Source: Thereva unica
Lineage: Eukaryota; Arthropoda; Insecta; Diptera; Therevidae
NCBI GenBank assembly: GCA_949987705.1
Contig: OX465281.1
Span: forward strand, 171,444,516 to 171,508,515
Length of the DNA: 64,000 nt
Reading direction: 5' to 3'
The notes under the pieces are model-generated. The model was not told the origin of the DNA, did no database searches, and saw nothing but the letters and a program-made list of their open reading frames with translations. This document shows positions 11,579 through 22,981 of the stretch, one piece after another. The stretch's first letter is position 1; each line of letters begins with the position of its first letter. Position numbers and translations under genes: made by a program.

Positions 11579-11779
11579 TCAACCAAGAAATTATAAATTT
11601 CCAAAATTATACTATTCTTCTCCGACACTAATAAAAAAAACTTCCCTTTATTTCGTTTTTTCCAAACTCAAAAACTCTGACTAACTAAAATTTTTTTCAA
11701 TTTTTCCCCAATTTTTTTTTCTCATGGCTTTCCAAATTTTCCGAAAAAAATTAATCACTTTTTTTCCAAAGTGACTACC

Positions 11780-12466
11780 CCAAGGTAGTTATTCCTAAAG
11801 GAATGGGCCTGCCGTTACACATTGTTATTTTCTCGGACAGTCAAGCTGCACTGCTGGCCATTAAATCGCTCAGAGTGTCATCAAAGACTGTCCTGGATTG
11901 TCTTCAATCCCTGAAATTCCTCAGCAGAAACAATAGTGTCACGCTGATGTGGATTCCGGGCCACGAAGGTCACATTGGTAATGAGATTGCCGATAGCTTG
12001 GCTAGAGCAGGCGCAAACTAATTACCTATTGGTCCGGAACCTTTCTGTAGCTTAGCAAGCTGCCACGTAAAAACGGCCTTAAAGAATTGGGTTGACCAGA
12101 TGTTTCTTCAAAGCTGGTCTAGGACCCAGGGTGCTCGTCAAGCTAAAAGATTCATCCAAATCGATAAAGCTAAGGCGGGCAAACTTTTAAATCTCAAGAG
12201 GTGGGAGCTAAAAATAATAACAGAGCTCCTGACGGGCCACTGTTAACTATCACCTAAACAAAATAGGACTGGTGGCCGACTCTGGCTGTCGATTCTGCGG
12301 GACAGCTCCCGAGACCGCGGAGCACTTGATGTGCGACTGTGAGGCTACAGCGAGGAAAAGACTGAGCCTTCTCCATCGTGATTTCCCTACTCCCAGGGAG
12401 ATTTGGGACAGCAACCCTAAATCAGTTTTAGGCTACCTAAGAAGCCTTAACCTTGATGGTTTTTAA
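11780..12466 (+). pseudogene. LOA-like ORF2 3' part: RNase H and C-terminal Cys/His motif, copy 1
   Basis: Continuation of the domain broken at 6150. RNase H resumes at VIFSDSQAALLAI with its catalytic Asp (about 11,836), then SVTLMWIPGHEGHIGNEIADSLA with the last two acidic sites and His. A stop at 12019-12021 and a frame change near 12,245 follow. A final frame carries CRFCGTAPETAEHLMCDC, the CxxC-H-C motif usual at the LOA ORF2 C-terminus, ending at 12,464-12,466. The 3' UTR of about 60 bases runs into the (AAT)n tail. Together with 3603-6150 it represents one ORF2. Confidence 0.75.
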
Positions 12467-12593
12467 AGAAGGGGATGGCACAATAGATTAAACAAAGGTC
12501 GCAGTACCCGCTAAAGCGCCCCTCAACAAGAATAATAATAATAATACTTACTGTAAATATTACCTTAACAATAAAATAACAAAAAATACATAC

Positions 12594-12738
12594 CTACCAT
12601 GTTTACTTTGGCTGCCAACTCTTGCCATGCTTTTTCTACCACATCTTTCCCAGAATATCCGGCAAGTTAATAATTATATAAAACTTCATGCTTTTCGACT
12701 TCAAACACAAATTCAATATTAAGTTTTTGCTCGCACAT
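12594..12738 (-). pseudogene. MADF-BESS protein of the Harbinger element, first exon
   Basis: Too short for most ORF callers. On the minus strand it starts at ATG 12736-12738 (MCEQKLNIEF), contains the first MADF helix (EVEKHEVLYNY, then GKDVVEKAWQELAAKV) and ends at a consensus donor, G|GTATGT, at 12588-12594. The phase matches the acceptor of the exon at 885. There is one in-frame TAA after LYNY. Between the two exons lie the transposase gene on the opposite strand and the later LOA insertion, so the MADF intron appears to span the transposase. Confidence 0.65.
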
Positions 12739-12831
12739 TTTATTTCCGAACTCTTTATAAACACTTTATAAACTTTATGAACTTTGAATCTAACCTATAA
12801 AATTTGACAGCTACAAGTGCAACCACGCAAC

Positions 12832-14160
12832 TGAAATCGCTTTCGACCGGCAAGATCGAAAAGATCTACTGGCGACCTCCTTGTATGCCTAACTGAACAC
12901 CTCTACCAAAACATTCATCGCTTTGGTGAATCCGGCCTGGTAGCTCTCGATATCTCCAAGGCCTTTGATAGAGTATGGCACCCCGCTCTATTGAGTAAAC
13001 TCCATGCTATTGGCATTGACCTTCTTCTAAAGAATTGGATTGAGAGTTTCCTTTCCGACCGCTCAATCAAGGTAGTATTGGACGGCGTTGAATCTAATCC
13101 CCACTCCATCTCTGCAGGTGTTCCCCAGGGCTCTATTCTATCACCAGCTCTCTTCCTAGTTTTTATAAATGACCTGCTCTCAATTCCATCCAACTCCCTT
13201 CACAGCTTCGCTGATGACAGTACTTTGCGTTACTCGTATAGCTTTGATAAAGCAAGACAAGCACGGGCCAAACCTTGTTTGCTTGATCGTGAACTTATGT
13301 CCACTTCAATCAACAGGGACATAAGATTGATTCTTGATTGGGGCCTCATGAATCAAGTTGAATTCAACGCACAAAAAACAAAATACTGTCTCTTCTCTAT
13401 GAAAACGCGCTCCCCAATCCCTCCCATTAAAGTGGACAGTCTAGAACTGATGGCTGAACCATCCCTCAATATCCTGGGCATAACTTTAACTGAAGATCTG
13501 CGATGGAGTAATCACATATTCCAAATCGCTAAACAAGCATCTCAATGCTTGGGATTCCTTAAAAGATGCAAATTCCTCCTTCCGCCGTCGGCCAGGGCTA
13601 TAATATACAAATCCTACATTCGGCCCCGCCTCGAATTCAACTCATATCTCTGGGCAGGGGCACCGAGTACCACCTTAGCGTGGCTGGATAAGGTGCAGAA
13701 CCGCGCTCTCCAACTCATTGGCGACGACGTCATTTGCTCCAAAATTGACTCACTAAGTCACCGCAGGAATGTAGCAGCCCTGGTAAAATTCTACCGCATC
13801 TACCATAACGACTGTTCCACCGAAATATATAATCTCCTGCCTTCACGGCGATGTTTTTCCCGCAACACAAGACTTGCCCATTCGGCTCATCCTCACTATC
13901 TACAGCCCTTATTTTCGCGCACACACCAGTTTAGTAATTCGTTCTTTTCGAGAACAACTCGACTGTGGAACAACCTTCCACAGTCAGTTTTCCCAAACTC
14001 ATATAACACCCAAGAGTTTAAACGCAAGGTTCATCTCCACCTCCTCATGTATCCCCCAGACTCCCTTTAATCTTTTTATTCTTTCTCTATCCTTCGAGCT
14101 AAGCTTACTACCAGACACCCGACGTTGAAGTGTACGACATGACGGACTGGTAGTACAAAG
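12832..14160 (+). mobile_element. 5'-truncated CR1/Jockey-like non-LTR element
   Basis: Starts abruptly within the RT finger region near 12,832 and runs through a single RT frame to 14,070, then about 90 bases of 3' UTR. The 3' UTR (CTTACT...GACTGGTAGTACAA) aligns with decayed relatives at 20,400-20,455 and 23,985-24,040, supporting a family-specific 3' end near 14,155. I found no clear target duplication. Clade assignment within the Jockey superfamily (CR1/L2-like) is from RT motifs only. Confidence 0.7.
12862..14070 (+). pseudogene. CR1-like reverse transcriptase, C-terminal two thirds
   Basis: An open frame of about 400 codons from RSTGDLL (12,862) to the natural stop at 14,068-14,070. 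It includes motif A (LVALDISKAFDRVWH), motif B (GVPQGSILSPALF), the catalytic SFADDS box at about 13,206, NILGITLTEDLRW, and the C-terminal block FFSRTTRLWNNLPQSVFP. No frameshift or internal stop was seen, unusual here, but the endonuclease and N-terminal RT are absent, so it cannot act alone. Three codons (Ser-Lys-Arg) appear inserted before RSTGDLL compared with the usual family pattern. Confidence 0.8.
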
Positions 14161-15985
14161 GGTGACACCTGAGCTTAGACTTTCACATAAAAAAAAAAAA
14201 AGCCCAGTCGCCCAAGACCAGTTGCAAACTAGTTTCAAATCAGTCTTGTTTCTGTCGACCCGTGTGTGGATTCCCATTTGCGTACACAGGCAAGGTCACT
14301 TAACAGTTGCGTATGCAACTGGGATTGCTAATCAGTCGACCCGTGTGCGGAGGGCCTAAACTGACAAATGTCCTACGAATCCGTTAAGCCGTCAAAACGT
14401 AGCAATATTAACAGACCTAACAGACCCGCAATGGATATAGATTATATGCAAAAAACACAAGAGTTATTTTTTTTTATGTGAAAGACTAGAGTCACAGGAA
14501 ACGCCCTTTATACTGTGTCGACAATCTATTTTCTTCATATAGAGTGCAATGTCGAACAGCAGCTCTAGTCGGGGAAGAAAGGAACTGTCACAACCTACCA
14601 GCGATATTTTGCAGTGCACCTACTTCCCAACCATTACTGTCGCGACTTTGTCATCGGGGCATCGAGAAACAACTCCCTGGAGTGTTATGCCTCCTGAAAC
14701 GAGTTTAATACTTTTAATCTCCTTCTTCGAGATTGTAAAAAAAATTAAATTCGTTCGATCTCTTCCTTAAGATCGAACCACGATATTAATAAAGCAAATT
14801 AAAAGACAAATAAACTTTATTGAAAATAATTCACTAACTAACTTTACAATAGTTTAGTTAACTTAATTAACTTGTATCAAGAGATAGGAACACGGAGCGC
14901 GACCGGGAATTATCTTGTACCTTTGAAAACTCGATTAGAACTGACTTCTACTTTAATTCATTATGATCATCAACCCTTGAGTATATTAATAATTCGATAA
15001 GTTCACACGTTTAATAAGTTCACACGTTCATGCACCTGCAGTTCTTAGAACAGAGGATATCAACGAGACAAAGTTGCAAGAAGTTACTTGCGAAATCGTG
15101 TGAACTGATTTCGCGACATTATGGCGAAATTCGAATGGTGAAATTCAACGGATGTCTCAAGGTTAAAAATGTCTCATGAGAATGTATAGATTATAATATA
15201 GATTTCCTAGGAGGCGTAACTATAACATTTAATCTCATCAACCAACCGATGACATGCGCTTTGGTGAAGCGGGGAAGGGCTAAGGAAGGCTATGACAGAA
15301 GGAATCAGGAATGTAAAGAGGGAAGAAGAAAGAAGGAAAGTTATGTAGGTGGGAAAGTGGAAAAGGCGAAGGACCGTGGGGCTGGCCGGGAGTATGAAAG
15401 AAACAGAAGATGTCCCTTGATTCCCCTATGGCAATGTTTACATTCAAGTGGAGGTTGACACTGAACAGAGTACATGTACCCAGCAGGAATTTTAGGCAGC
15501 ACTTGCCGATGGAGCACTGATATAAGTAGTCATCTGATAAGGGGTACTCATAATTTCTTTGGTGTTAGATGAGCCCTTATATAACCCAATACAAGAGTAG
15601 GCAGACCTAAACAAGTGAGAATTTGCCCGATGACTCTTTTGTTTTTGTATTTTTGTAATACGTAATTTGTAACTGCTCTAGGATGACCAGTTCCGTAAGT
15701 GCTCTAAGATAAGTATACATATGTAACTACTCTAAGCACTTCTGTAAGAGGTATGGTAAGGCCTATCCCTAAGCTTAGAAATCCTACTGGGTAGATGTTA
15801 TAGAATGCTAGTATGTATTTCGTGTTGGTATAGCTATTCGGTTATTTGATTGCACTTGTATTGTCCCTTCACTTCCCCACCAACATCCGGAGTTATGAAT
15901 CACCAAAGACAAAATTTTGTTGTTTTTTTTTTTTTCACTAAAATTTCCACTTCAACCATCTTTTTCTCCACAAAATACGTAACTA
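14161..15985. other. Unassigned 1.8-kb region between CR1-like and gypsy fragments
   Basis: No gene is supported. GACTTTCACATAAAAAA at 14178-14201 and its inverse at 14466-14488 bracket about 290 bases, perhaps a small inverted-repeat element. GTCGACCCGTGTG occurs twice inside (14254 and 14336). A 73-codon frame at 14549-14770 has no family motif. The stretch 14790-15900 contains CAATAAAGTTTATTTGTC read on the minus strand, which resembles the polyadenylation region of an LTR element, but no matching second LTR was found. Confidence 0.3.
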
Positions 15986-15991
15986 ACCAAT

Positions 15992-18103
15992 ATGTATATA
16001 TCTCGAGCAATCAATTATCAAAATAGACCACAAGGTCCACCAGTTGTCCAGAAGAGAAATCTGTCTCTAAACTCGCGTATAGCCTACCCAAACAAACAAC
16101 AACGAATATTTAATACGGAACAGCAAACTAATAATGAACAGTTTATCGATAATGCAACTGAAACCGATAATGTAGAATTAAATCATTACATGGAAGAAAT
16201 TTTACGCAATGATTCAAATTATGAGCAAACCTTAATTGATTACATTGACGATGCAGAAAAATTTGACTATGATCCTCCCGAATATCTCACAGATATTCAT
16301 TTTTTAGGTAGTTCTTCATTACCGTATGTCGAGAAAGTGATGAAGAACGGAGAAACATTAAAAATTCTAATCGACACAGGCTCAAATAAAAATTACGTTC
16401 AACCCCATCTAGTAAAATATCCTATTCTCAATGAAAGACCATTTTACGCAAATTCGGTAGGAGGAAGCGTCAAGATCACTCACCACACTTTAGTTGATAT
16501 TTTTGGAACCGGAACCGGTAAAATAAAATTTTTCATTCTTCCAACTCTCATCTCGTTTAGCGGAATTATAGGTTACGACACACTTAAACAACTAAATGCT
16601 GAAATCTACATAAAAAAGATTACATGATAATCGATCCCGGAATTAAAATCCCATTGAAACAACATATCAGCGAATTGGTAAACTCCATAAATGTCAGAAC
16701 TAACCATATGTCTGAGGAGCAAGCAAATCAATTACATCAAATAATAAAAAAATTATCCAAATTTGTTCTCGGAACCTGACGAAAAACTTACCTACACTTC
16801 AGGTGTGAAGGGAGAAATTCGTACCACAACGGACAGCCCCGTATATTCCAAATTATATCCATACCCGATGGCACTAAAAAATGAGGTAGAAACGCAAATA
16901 AAAAAATTGTTAGAGGATGGAATTATCCGTCCATCGAAATCACCATACAACTCTCCAGTGTGGATTGTGCCTAAAAAAATGGACGCATCCGGAGAAAAAA
17001 AATTCAGACTCGTAATAGATTATCGCAAATTGAATTCTATAACAATCCCCGATAAATACCCCATTCCTGATATATCTGAAGTATTAGCGAATCTTGACAA
17101 AAATAGTTGGTTTTCAATAATAGATTTAAAAAGTGGCTTTCACCAGATCCCTCTGAAAGAAAAAGACATTGAAAAAACAGCATTTTCTGTCAACAATGGA
17201 AAGTTCGAATTTACGCGACTCCCATTTGGCCTTAAGAATGCGCCTTCTATATTTCAAAGGACTTTAGATGACATTCTTAGGGAACATATTGGTGTACGCT
17301 GCTATGTTTACATCGACGATATAGTCATTTTCGCAAAGGATCTTCATGAGCATTTCAAAAACCTCAAAATTATTTTTGAAACATTGGAAAAGGAAAATAT
17401 GAAAATCCAATTAGACAAGTCTGATTTTTTAAAAAAAGAAGTGGAATTTCTAGGGTTCTTAGTTTCCACTGATGGAATTAAAACAAATCCAAAAAAGGTA
17501 GAAGTAATAACAAACCTGCCTCCACCCAAAACATTGAAGGACCTCAGATCATTTCTTGGTATGTCAGGGTACTACCGCAGATTTATTTGCGACTATGCTA
17601 AAATTGCAAAGCCCCTGACATCCCTTTTAAGAGGGGAAGACGGACGAGTGTCCAAAAACCTTTCAAAAAATAAATTGATTACGCTAACACCAGAAGCAGT
17701 GGAAGCATTTAAAAAGATTAAAAGTGCCTTAGTATCGACAGACCTCCTTCTTACTCATCCCGATTTTAACAAGACTTTTGAACTCACTACTGACGCCTCA
17801 AATCAAGCAATAGGCGCTGTACTAATGCAGGAAAACAAACCCATAACTTTTCTTTCTCGAACTCTCAGCCAAACTGAAGAAAATTACGCAACCAACGAGA
17901 AGGAAATGCTTGCCATCATATGGGCCATCAATTCCTTAAGAAATTACCTCTACGGTTCCAGAAAGGTCATAATCTATACAGATCACCAACCTTTAACATA
18001 CGCACTCAGTAATAAAAATAACAATGCAAAAATGAAAAGGTGGAAGGCCATACTCGAGGAATACAATTACGAATTGAGATACAAACCCGGAAGAACCAAC
18101 ATA
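15992..18103 (+). pseudogene. Ty3/gypsy gag end, protease, reverse transcriptase and RNase H
   Basis: First of three pieces of one gypsy element. It begins in the C-terminal tail of gag (Asn/Gln-rich) and reaches a retroviral-type protease with LIDTGSNKNYV at about 16,365. Two compensating frame changes at about 16,622 and 16,765 separate the protease from RT. RT motifs are intact: VIDYRKLN, LKSGFHQIPL, FTRLPFGLKNAP, YIDDIVIF (about 17,308), LGFLVSTDGI. RNase H (LTTDAS at about 17,794; TDHQPL at about 17,980) follows. The frame stops making sense after GRTNI at 18,101, where the duplicated structure at 18,104 begins. 5' LTR and most of gag are missing. Errantivirus-like relatives (17.6/297/gypsy type) are the best guess. 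Confidence 0.85.
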
Positions 18104-18243
18104 AGCCGTGTTTTTTTAATGAACTATGTAGGTCTTCTCCATACAAATCTCAAAACCCAGGTTTTCTCGGGGTTTCTACCGAGGTTTTGGGAAATTTCTT
18201 AATTCGCATATTGCTTACTTTCGGGAGTTGGCATGCTGCATAC

Positions 18244-18320
18244 CATTGATTATCTATAAGTAGATGCCATTGATTATCTATAAGTAGATGCCATTGATTA
18301 TCTATAAGTAGATACGTAAC
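18244..18320. repeat. Three direct copies of a 24-bp end motif
   Basis: CATTGATTATCTATAAGTAGATGC occurs in three tandem near-copies, the third reading AGATACGTAA and passing into the long direct repeat. The inverse (ATCTACTTATAGATAATCAATG) closes each long repeat at 21,860-21,881 and 24,971-24,993, is repeated once more at 24,995-25,017, and closes the partial copy at 25,449-25,471. The motif therefore behaves as a terminal inverted repeat that has been locally multiplied. Confidence 0.8.
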
Positions 18321-19396
18321 CTTGTTTGCGGGCTTTGAACATAGATGGCCTTACTTACACTGATTTCAAAAATCCATGTTAAAACTGAGACTCAAGAGCT
18401 TTCGAAATATATAAAAGCTGTCTATCGGTTTCGCTGCTTATGTTCATTGAACTTTTGAATTCATGTATATAGCAATCGCATGAATTGGGATACTTGCGAT
18501 TGCGCCTGCCGTTCTTTGAGACAAAATTTTCGGAATTTTTGTTGTTGTGTTGTTTAAAAACGATTTTTCAGGTTTAGGGAAAAATTTAGTCGTGGAAGAT
18601 TTTTATTTTTTTTTTATTTTTTTATGAAATCATATTTTTTTGTCTACAGGTGGATACGGTGCCGCAAATTTTAATTTCTGCTTTGTACAGAATATAAAAA
18701 TTTTTCTATTTTCGACCAAAAGCTGAGCCTGAGACAATTGCAGTAAAAAGTTTTAAATTACATATGGAAGAGGTTTTTATCATATAGTATCCCAGGCAAT
18801 GAAGCATTTTGCCTCATCATTAAGATTTGATGTTTAATGATATGGGAAAAGTAAAATCTTTATGTAAAACCATTCCATGCTAAACTGTCGCACTTTACTC
18901 CAAAAGAATATTTTAAAATTTATAACGCACCAGGAATTGTAAGTGCTTTATAAATATAATAAGTCTTGTGCACTCTCTTCCACACCACCTAAGAGATCGA
19001 GTACAGGGCGCGTTTTTTTATATCGTGGTGTCCCCAGTAGGCATTAATTCACGCCTTTCAATCAAAAAGATCCTTTCGCATTCAGGCATTGCTTTGGATT
19101 TAGGACCATGGCTATGATAGATCCACATAAATATATCATCCTGGAACTGTAAAACAATTGAATTCTTCTTTCCAAAATTTACAGACAGCATAACAGGGAC
19201 AGGCTGAAGTGTACTATAAACCGGCTTTACTTAGTATTAACTGGTTTTGTTAATATTCACCCTCCCATCTTTACAATTTTTCCGCAACTGCTTGTACAGG
19301 GTCTGTCACGTATGCTAGGACTCCTAATAGTTGGCGCTATAAAATTTGTAAATAGAGTATTACCAACACCCTATATGTAACAAATCAAAGGCTTTA

Positions 19397-19979
19397 CTTC
19401 CCAGCGGGAAAACTAGCGAGGGGTTACTCAGGTAACCCAAGAATTCATTAATGATTTGTGTAACTGCTTACATGGTAATTGAAAAATTCTACTGCAAAAG
19501 TAAAATGGAGGTCTTTACATTGTAATGGCTAGGTAAGCGACTAGGTAATGACTTGTGAAATACTTTCGTTGGAAATGTGATGTGCTTTTATTATTCTTTG
19601 TCTTGTCGAAGCCTCCCTTCTTGAGTTTATTCCGTCCTCCAAATTCGTTCGGTGTGGATCGTGCAGTGCAGTCAAAAAGATATCTTACTAGTAAAATTCT
19701 CACCAAATGTAGCTGAAATGCAATGCTAATTTTGGATAGTAATGTTTTTAATGCTAAAAAGGGAAGCCAGAATTTTATTCTACGTGCCTTACATGGTAAT
19801 CTATGTATTCACTTAATACACTTCACCTCTGAAATAAGTCCTCATTTGTAATGCCTACAGTAAGTACTTACCGCCATAGGACATCTCTATGTAAAAGTAA
19901 GCTATTATTTCATCACAAAGGTAATGGGTCCATCTCATTATCACCTCGCTTACCTAGCCATTACATTTCCCGCTGGGTT
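19397..19979. mobile_element. MITE with CCCAGCGGGAAA ends (in copy 1)
   Basis: Starts CCCAGCGGGAAAA and ends TTTCCCGCTGGG. Inside, GTAATGGCTAGGTAAGCGA (near 19,520) reappears inverted as TCGCTTACCTAGCCATTAC (19,951-19,969). Flanks are CTT and TTG, so a TT duplication is possible but weak. It has no coding sequence. Confidence 0.6.
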
Positions 19980-20059
19980 GTAAAAACGGAGTTTTATCGG
20001 ATCAGTTTTATCCCGTAAACTTCCGAAGTTATCGTCGAAGGCGAACTGATGACAATCAA

Positions 20060-20460
20060 TAAATCTTGGTGCTTCCTGTGTAGATCAACAAATTACTTGC
20101 TAAACATACAACATTCTATCGCCACTATCTCAGTACATCGAAATAAACCCTCTCCTGACTGCACGGCAATCTTATTCCCTCAGCACCTAATTAGATAACT
20201 CGTCTCACTCCTTCCACCTGCAGCCCTCTTTTCGGGCACTCTACAAAATAGGAATTCGTTTCTAAAAATAACAACTGGATTCTGGAATAATCGGTTAGTA
20301 TTTCCGAGCTCCAACATCCAAGAATTCAAACGCAGAACTCCTAGTCAATTCCACCTCCCAACGATCATAATGGTTAACCTATTCCACCCTTGTACTAATC
20401 TTACTGCAAGACAATGAACCATGATATGACAAACTAAATAATGGACTAGTTGTACAAGAG
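20060..20460 (+). pseudogene. Decayed CR1-like RT tail (copy 1 of the unit)
   Basis: In different frames the sequence recalls the C-terminus of the RT at 12,862-14,070: FYRHYLS, then LFSGTLQNRNSF, TTGFWNNRLVFPSSN and IQEFKRR (about 20,220-20,345). It then matches the same 3' UTR (ATGGACTAGTTGTACAA, 20,441-20,457). Several frame changes and stops are present. It is a very old, short fragment internal to the duplicated unit. Confidence 0.6.
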
Positions 20461-21217
20461 TTATTTTGGGAAATTTGTTCAAAAATCGTACATTTTTCAA
20501 GTTTTTTTTTGATTTTGATTTGATTCAAGGGTGGTTGACCGCATTGAAAAAGAGATTATAATAAATTTTCCAATTTATTTTTGATATTATTTCATCAAAA
20601 ATAAAATTTAAACACATAAAAATATTTGAATCATTTTTCAAATACAACCTGTATCTAGGGGTGGTTGAAAATGACTTATTTCTTTTTAACAATACCAAGC
20701 AACCAACCTGCAACCCGGTAGCAGCAACAATTACCCAAAACGTAGAAAAAAGCTGCTGTATAACGTTTATTTTTAAAATATTACTTCCCTTTAGTTTTAT
20801 CCCCTTAATGCTTGATAAAATTTGGCTAGATTAAATAAAAATCAACCACCTTCGCAAATAAATATAAAAAAGAGTGCATTTAATTTGATTATTATAATCA
20901 TCCTTATCCATTTTATATTTATAAGGGTGACAAACATATTTTATTGCAGTCTTAAAATTTCCTGCTGATTTTCATAATCAGCCACCAAAAAACATAAAGA
21001 GAAATAGTTTCAAAACGGTGTTTCGACACCCCTCCCCCTCCCATTCCTTTCCGTTGCAAATGGACTTTTCGCTAACTAATGCAAATAAGTCTCATAAAAC
21101 CAGAAAGTCCGAAAACTGAAAAATCATGAGATTCTATATCTCAAATTTGTATACGGCACCGCGCCCCAGCCAATTTCATTTTAATGTTCCAAGAAAATAC
21201 CTTCTTATGTACACTTT

Positions 21218-21687
21218 AAGCCTGTTCGTTTACTCAAAATGGGATCTCTCGGGATCCCATTTGCGCCCATTTCGTGTTCGCTTACTTTTTCGGGCTCGAA
21301 AAAGAGGGGAAATTTTCGCTTCCCCTCTTGCCAATTTGTGCCAGAGGTTTTGAGTCCCGGCGATTGTGGATTGCTGTTTGTAGTGTATTTGAATTGTCAA
21401 ATGGAACTGTCAATTATCATGTTAAACCAAAACGATTACGACTTGATGAAAATAAGTTCTTTATTTGGTGCCTAGTAACAAGATTTTAAATAATTTCATG
21501 CATAAATTATTAGTTTCAATAGCTTTATGTCATTAATTTGAAGACCCAAGTGATTTCTAGGTTAGATTTGCCAAAAACAGCCCAGAAGGTGTTCGCTTAC
21601 TTTCATATTTTTATCCCCACTCTTCAATTTTATTGTCAAAAATCTCGGGATCCCGAGGGATCCCATTTTAAGTAAGCGAACCGGCTT
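21218..21687. mobile_element. 470-bp MITE with AAGCC ends, present only in copy 1
   Basis: Terminal inverted repeats of about 40 bases: AAGCCTGTTCGTTTACTCAA inward on the left and the inverse of AAGCCGGTTCGCTTACTTAA on the right, followed by palindromic GGGATC(T/C)CTCGGGATCCC. Copy 2 has the uninterrupted site, so total gain is 473 bases and the duplication is 3 bp (TTT or TTA, depending on where the end is placed). No coding sequence. Confidence 0.85.
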
Positions 21688-22981
21688 TTTATTTACATCA
21701 TCCATAACCCTCAGCTTTTTTATTATGTATTATCGAAACTCCAAACCAAAGCTTCCAAATCTTGCAAGTTTTACCGAAAGAACAAACCGCAAAAAGAAAG
21801 CAGACGCTAGCGCCGCCAAACATCAACACCCGCCATCCTCGCAGGTCCCATGATTACGCATCTACTTATAGATAATCAATGTTTATCTATAAGTAGATAC
21901 GTAACCTTGTTTGCGGGCTTTGAACATAGATGGCCTTACTTACACTGATTTCAAAAATCCATGTTAAAACTGAGACTCAAGAGCTTTCGAAATATATAAA
22001 AGCTGTCTATCGGTTTCGCTGCTTATGTACATTGAACTTTTGAATTCATGTATATAGCAATCGCATGAATTGGGATACTTGCGATTGCGCCTGCCGTTCT
22101 TTGAGACAAAATTTTCGGAATTTTTGTTGTTGTGTTGTTTAAAAACGATTTTTCAGGTTTAGGGAAAAATTTAGTCGTGGAAGATTTTTATTTTTTTTTT
22201 ATTTTTTTATGAAATCATATTTTTTTGTCTACAGGTGGATACGGTGCCGCAAATTTTAATTTCTGCTTTGTACAGAATATAAAAATTTTTCTATTTTCGA
22301 CCAAAAGCTGAGCCTGAGACAATTGCAGTAAAAAGTTTTAAATTACATATGGAAGAGGTTTTTATCATATAGTATCCCAGGCAATGAAGCATTTTGCCTC
22401 ATCATTAAGATTTGATGTTTAATGATATGGGAAAAGTAAAATCTTTATGTAAAACCATTCCATGCTAAACTGTCGCACTTTACTCCAAAAGAATATTTTA
22501 AAATTTATAACGCACCAGGAATTGTAAGTGCTTTATAAATATAATAAGTCTTGTGCACTCTCTTCCACACCACCTAAGAGATCGAGTACAGGGCGCGTTT
22601 TTTTATATCGTGGTGTCCCCAGTAGGCATTAATTCACGCCTTTCAATCAAAAAGATCCTTTCGCATTCAGGCATTGCTTTGGATTTAGGACCATGGCTAT
22701 GATAGATCCACATAAATATATCATCCTGGAACTGTAAAACAATTGAATTCTTCTTTCCAAAATTTACAGACAGCATAACAGGGACAGGCTGAAGTGTACT
22801 ATAAACCGGCTTTACTTAGTATTAACTGGTTTTGTTAATATTCACCCTCCCATCTTTACAATTTTTCCGCAACTGCTTGTACAGGGTCTGTCACGTATGC
22901 TAGGACTCCTAATAGTTGGCGCTATAAAATTTGTAAATAGAGTATTACCAACACCCTATATGTAACAAATCAAAGGCTTTA

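Larger units (their letters stand above)
2520..12544 (+). mobile_element. LOA-like non-LTR retrotransposon copy 1, 5'-truncated and interrupted
   Basis: Bounded by a perfect 14-bp target duplication, TACTTACTGTAAAT, at 2506-2519 and 12545-12558, and ending in an (AAT)n tail at 12529-12544. Coding order is ORF1 (DUF4780-like), endonuclease, reverse transcriptase, RNase H and a C-terminal Cys/His motif, typical of LOA-clade elements. The 5' end is truncated inside ORF1, because the element starts at the G of the apparent start codon. DNA from about 6150 to 11780, including a Helitron, now splits the RNase H domain. Copy 2 at 58,720 is a relative, not a duplicate. Confidence 0.8.
1..12831. mobile_element. 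PIF/Harbinger DNA transposon, interrupted by LOA-like and MITE insertions
   Basis: Remains of one PIF/Harbinger element: a MADF-BESS gene on the minus strand (last exon 95-885, first exon 12594-12738) and a transposase gene on the plus strand (962-2348). PIF elements of flies are known to carry a DDE transposase plus a MADF-domain partner. The 14-bp target duplication of a LOA-like element at 2506-2519 and 12545-12558 shows that DNA left of 2506 and right of 12558 was once contiguous, so both MADF exons belong to one gene. Terminal repeats were not found: the left end probably lies outside the window and the right end is lost near 12,831, where a CR1-like fragment begins. Boundaries are therefore approximate. 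Confidence 0.7.
18298..21880. repeat. Long direct repeat, copy 1 (3.58 kb)
   Basis: Nearly identical to 21883-24992 at a constant offset of 3585 bases. Ends are inverted repeats (TTATCTATAAGTAGATACGTAA inward; inverse with GCGTAA at the right). It differs from copy 2 by a handful of substitutions (for example C/G at 20,785 against 24,370) and by a 470-bp MITE at 21218-21687 that is absent from copy 2. No gene is present. Internal parts include a MITE and a decayed CR1-like tail. It behaves like a non-autonomous TIR transposon duplicated in tandem. Confidence 0.9.

Noticed and set aside
14178..14488. Inverted GACTTTCACATAAAAA pair as a transposon
   Set aside because: Only about 17 bases including a homopolymer match; no target duplication.
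14549..14770. 73-codon frame beginning with a Ser-rich stretch
   Set aside because: No family motif and no matching neighbour; could be a gag start but cannot be supported.
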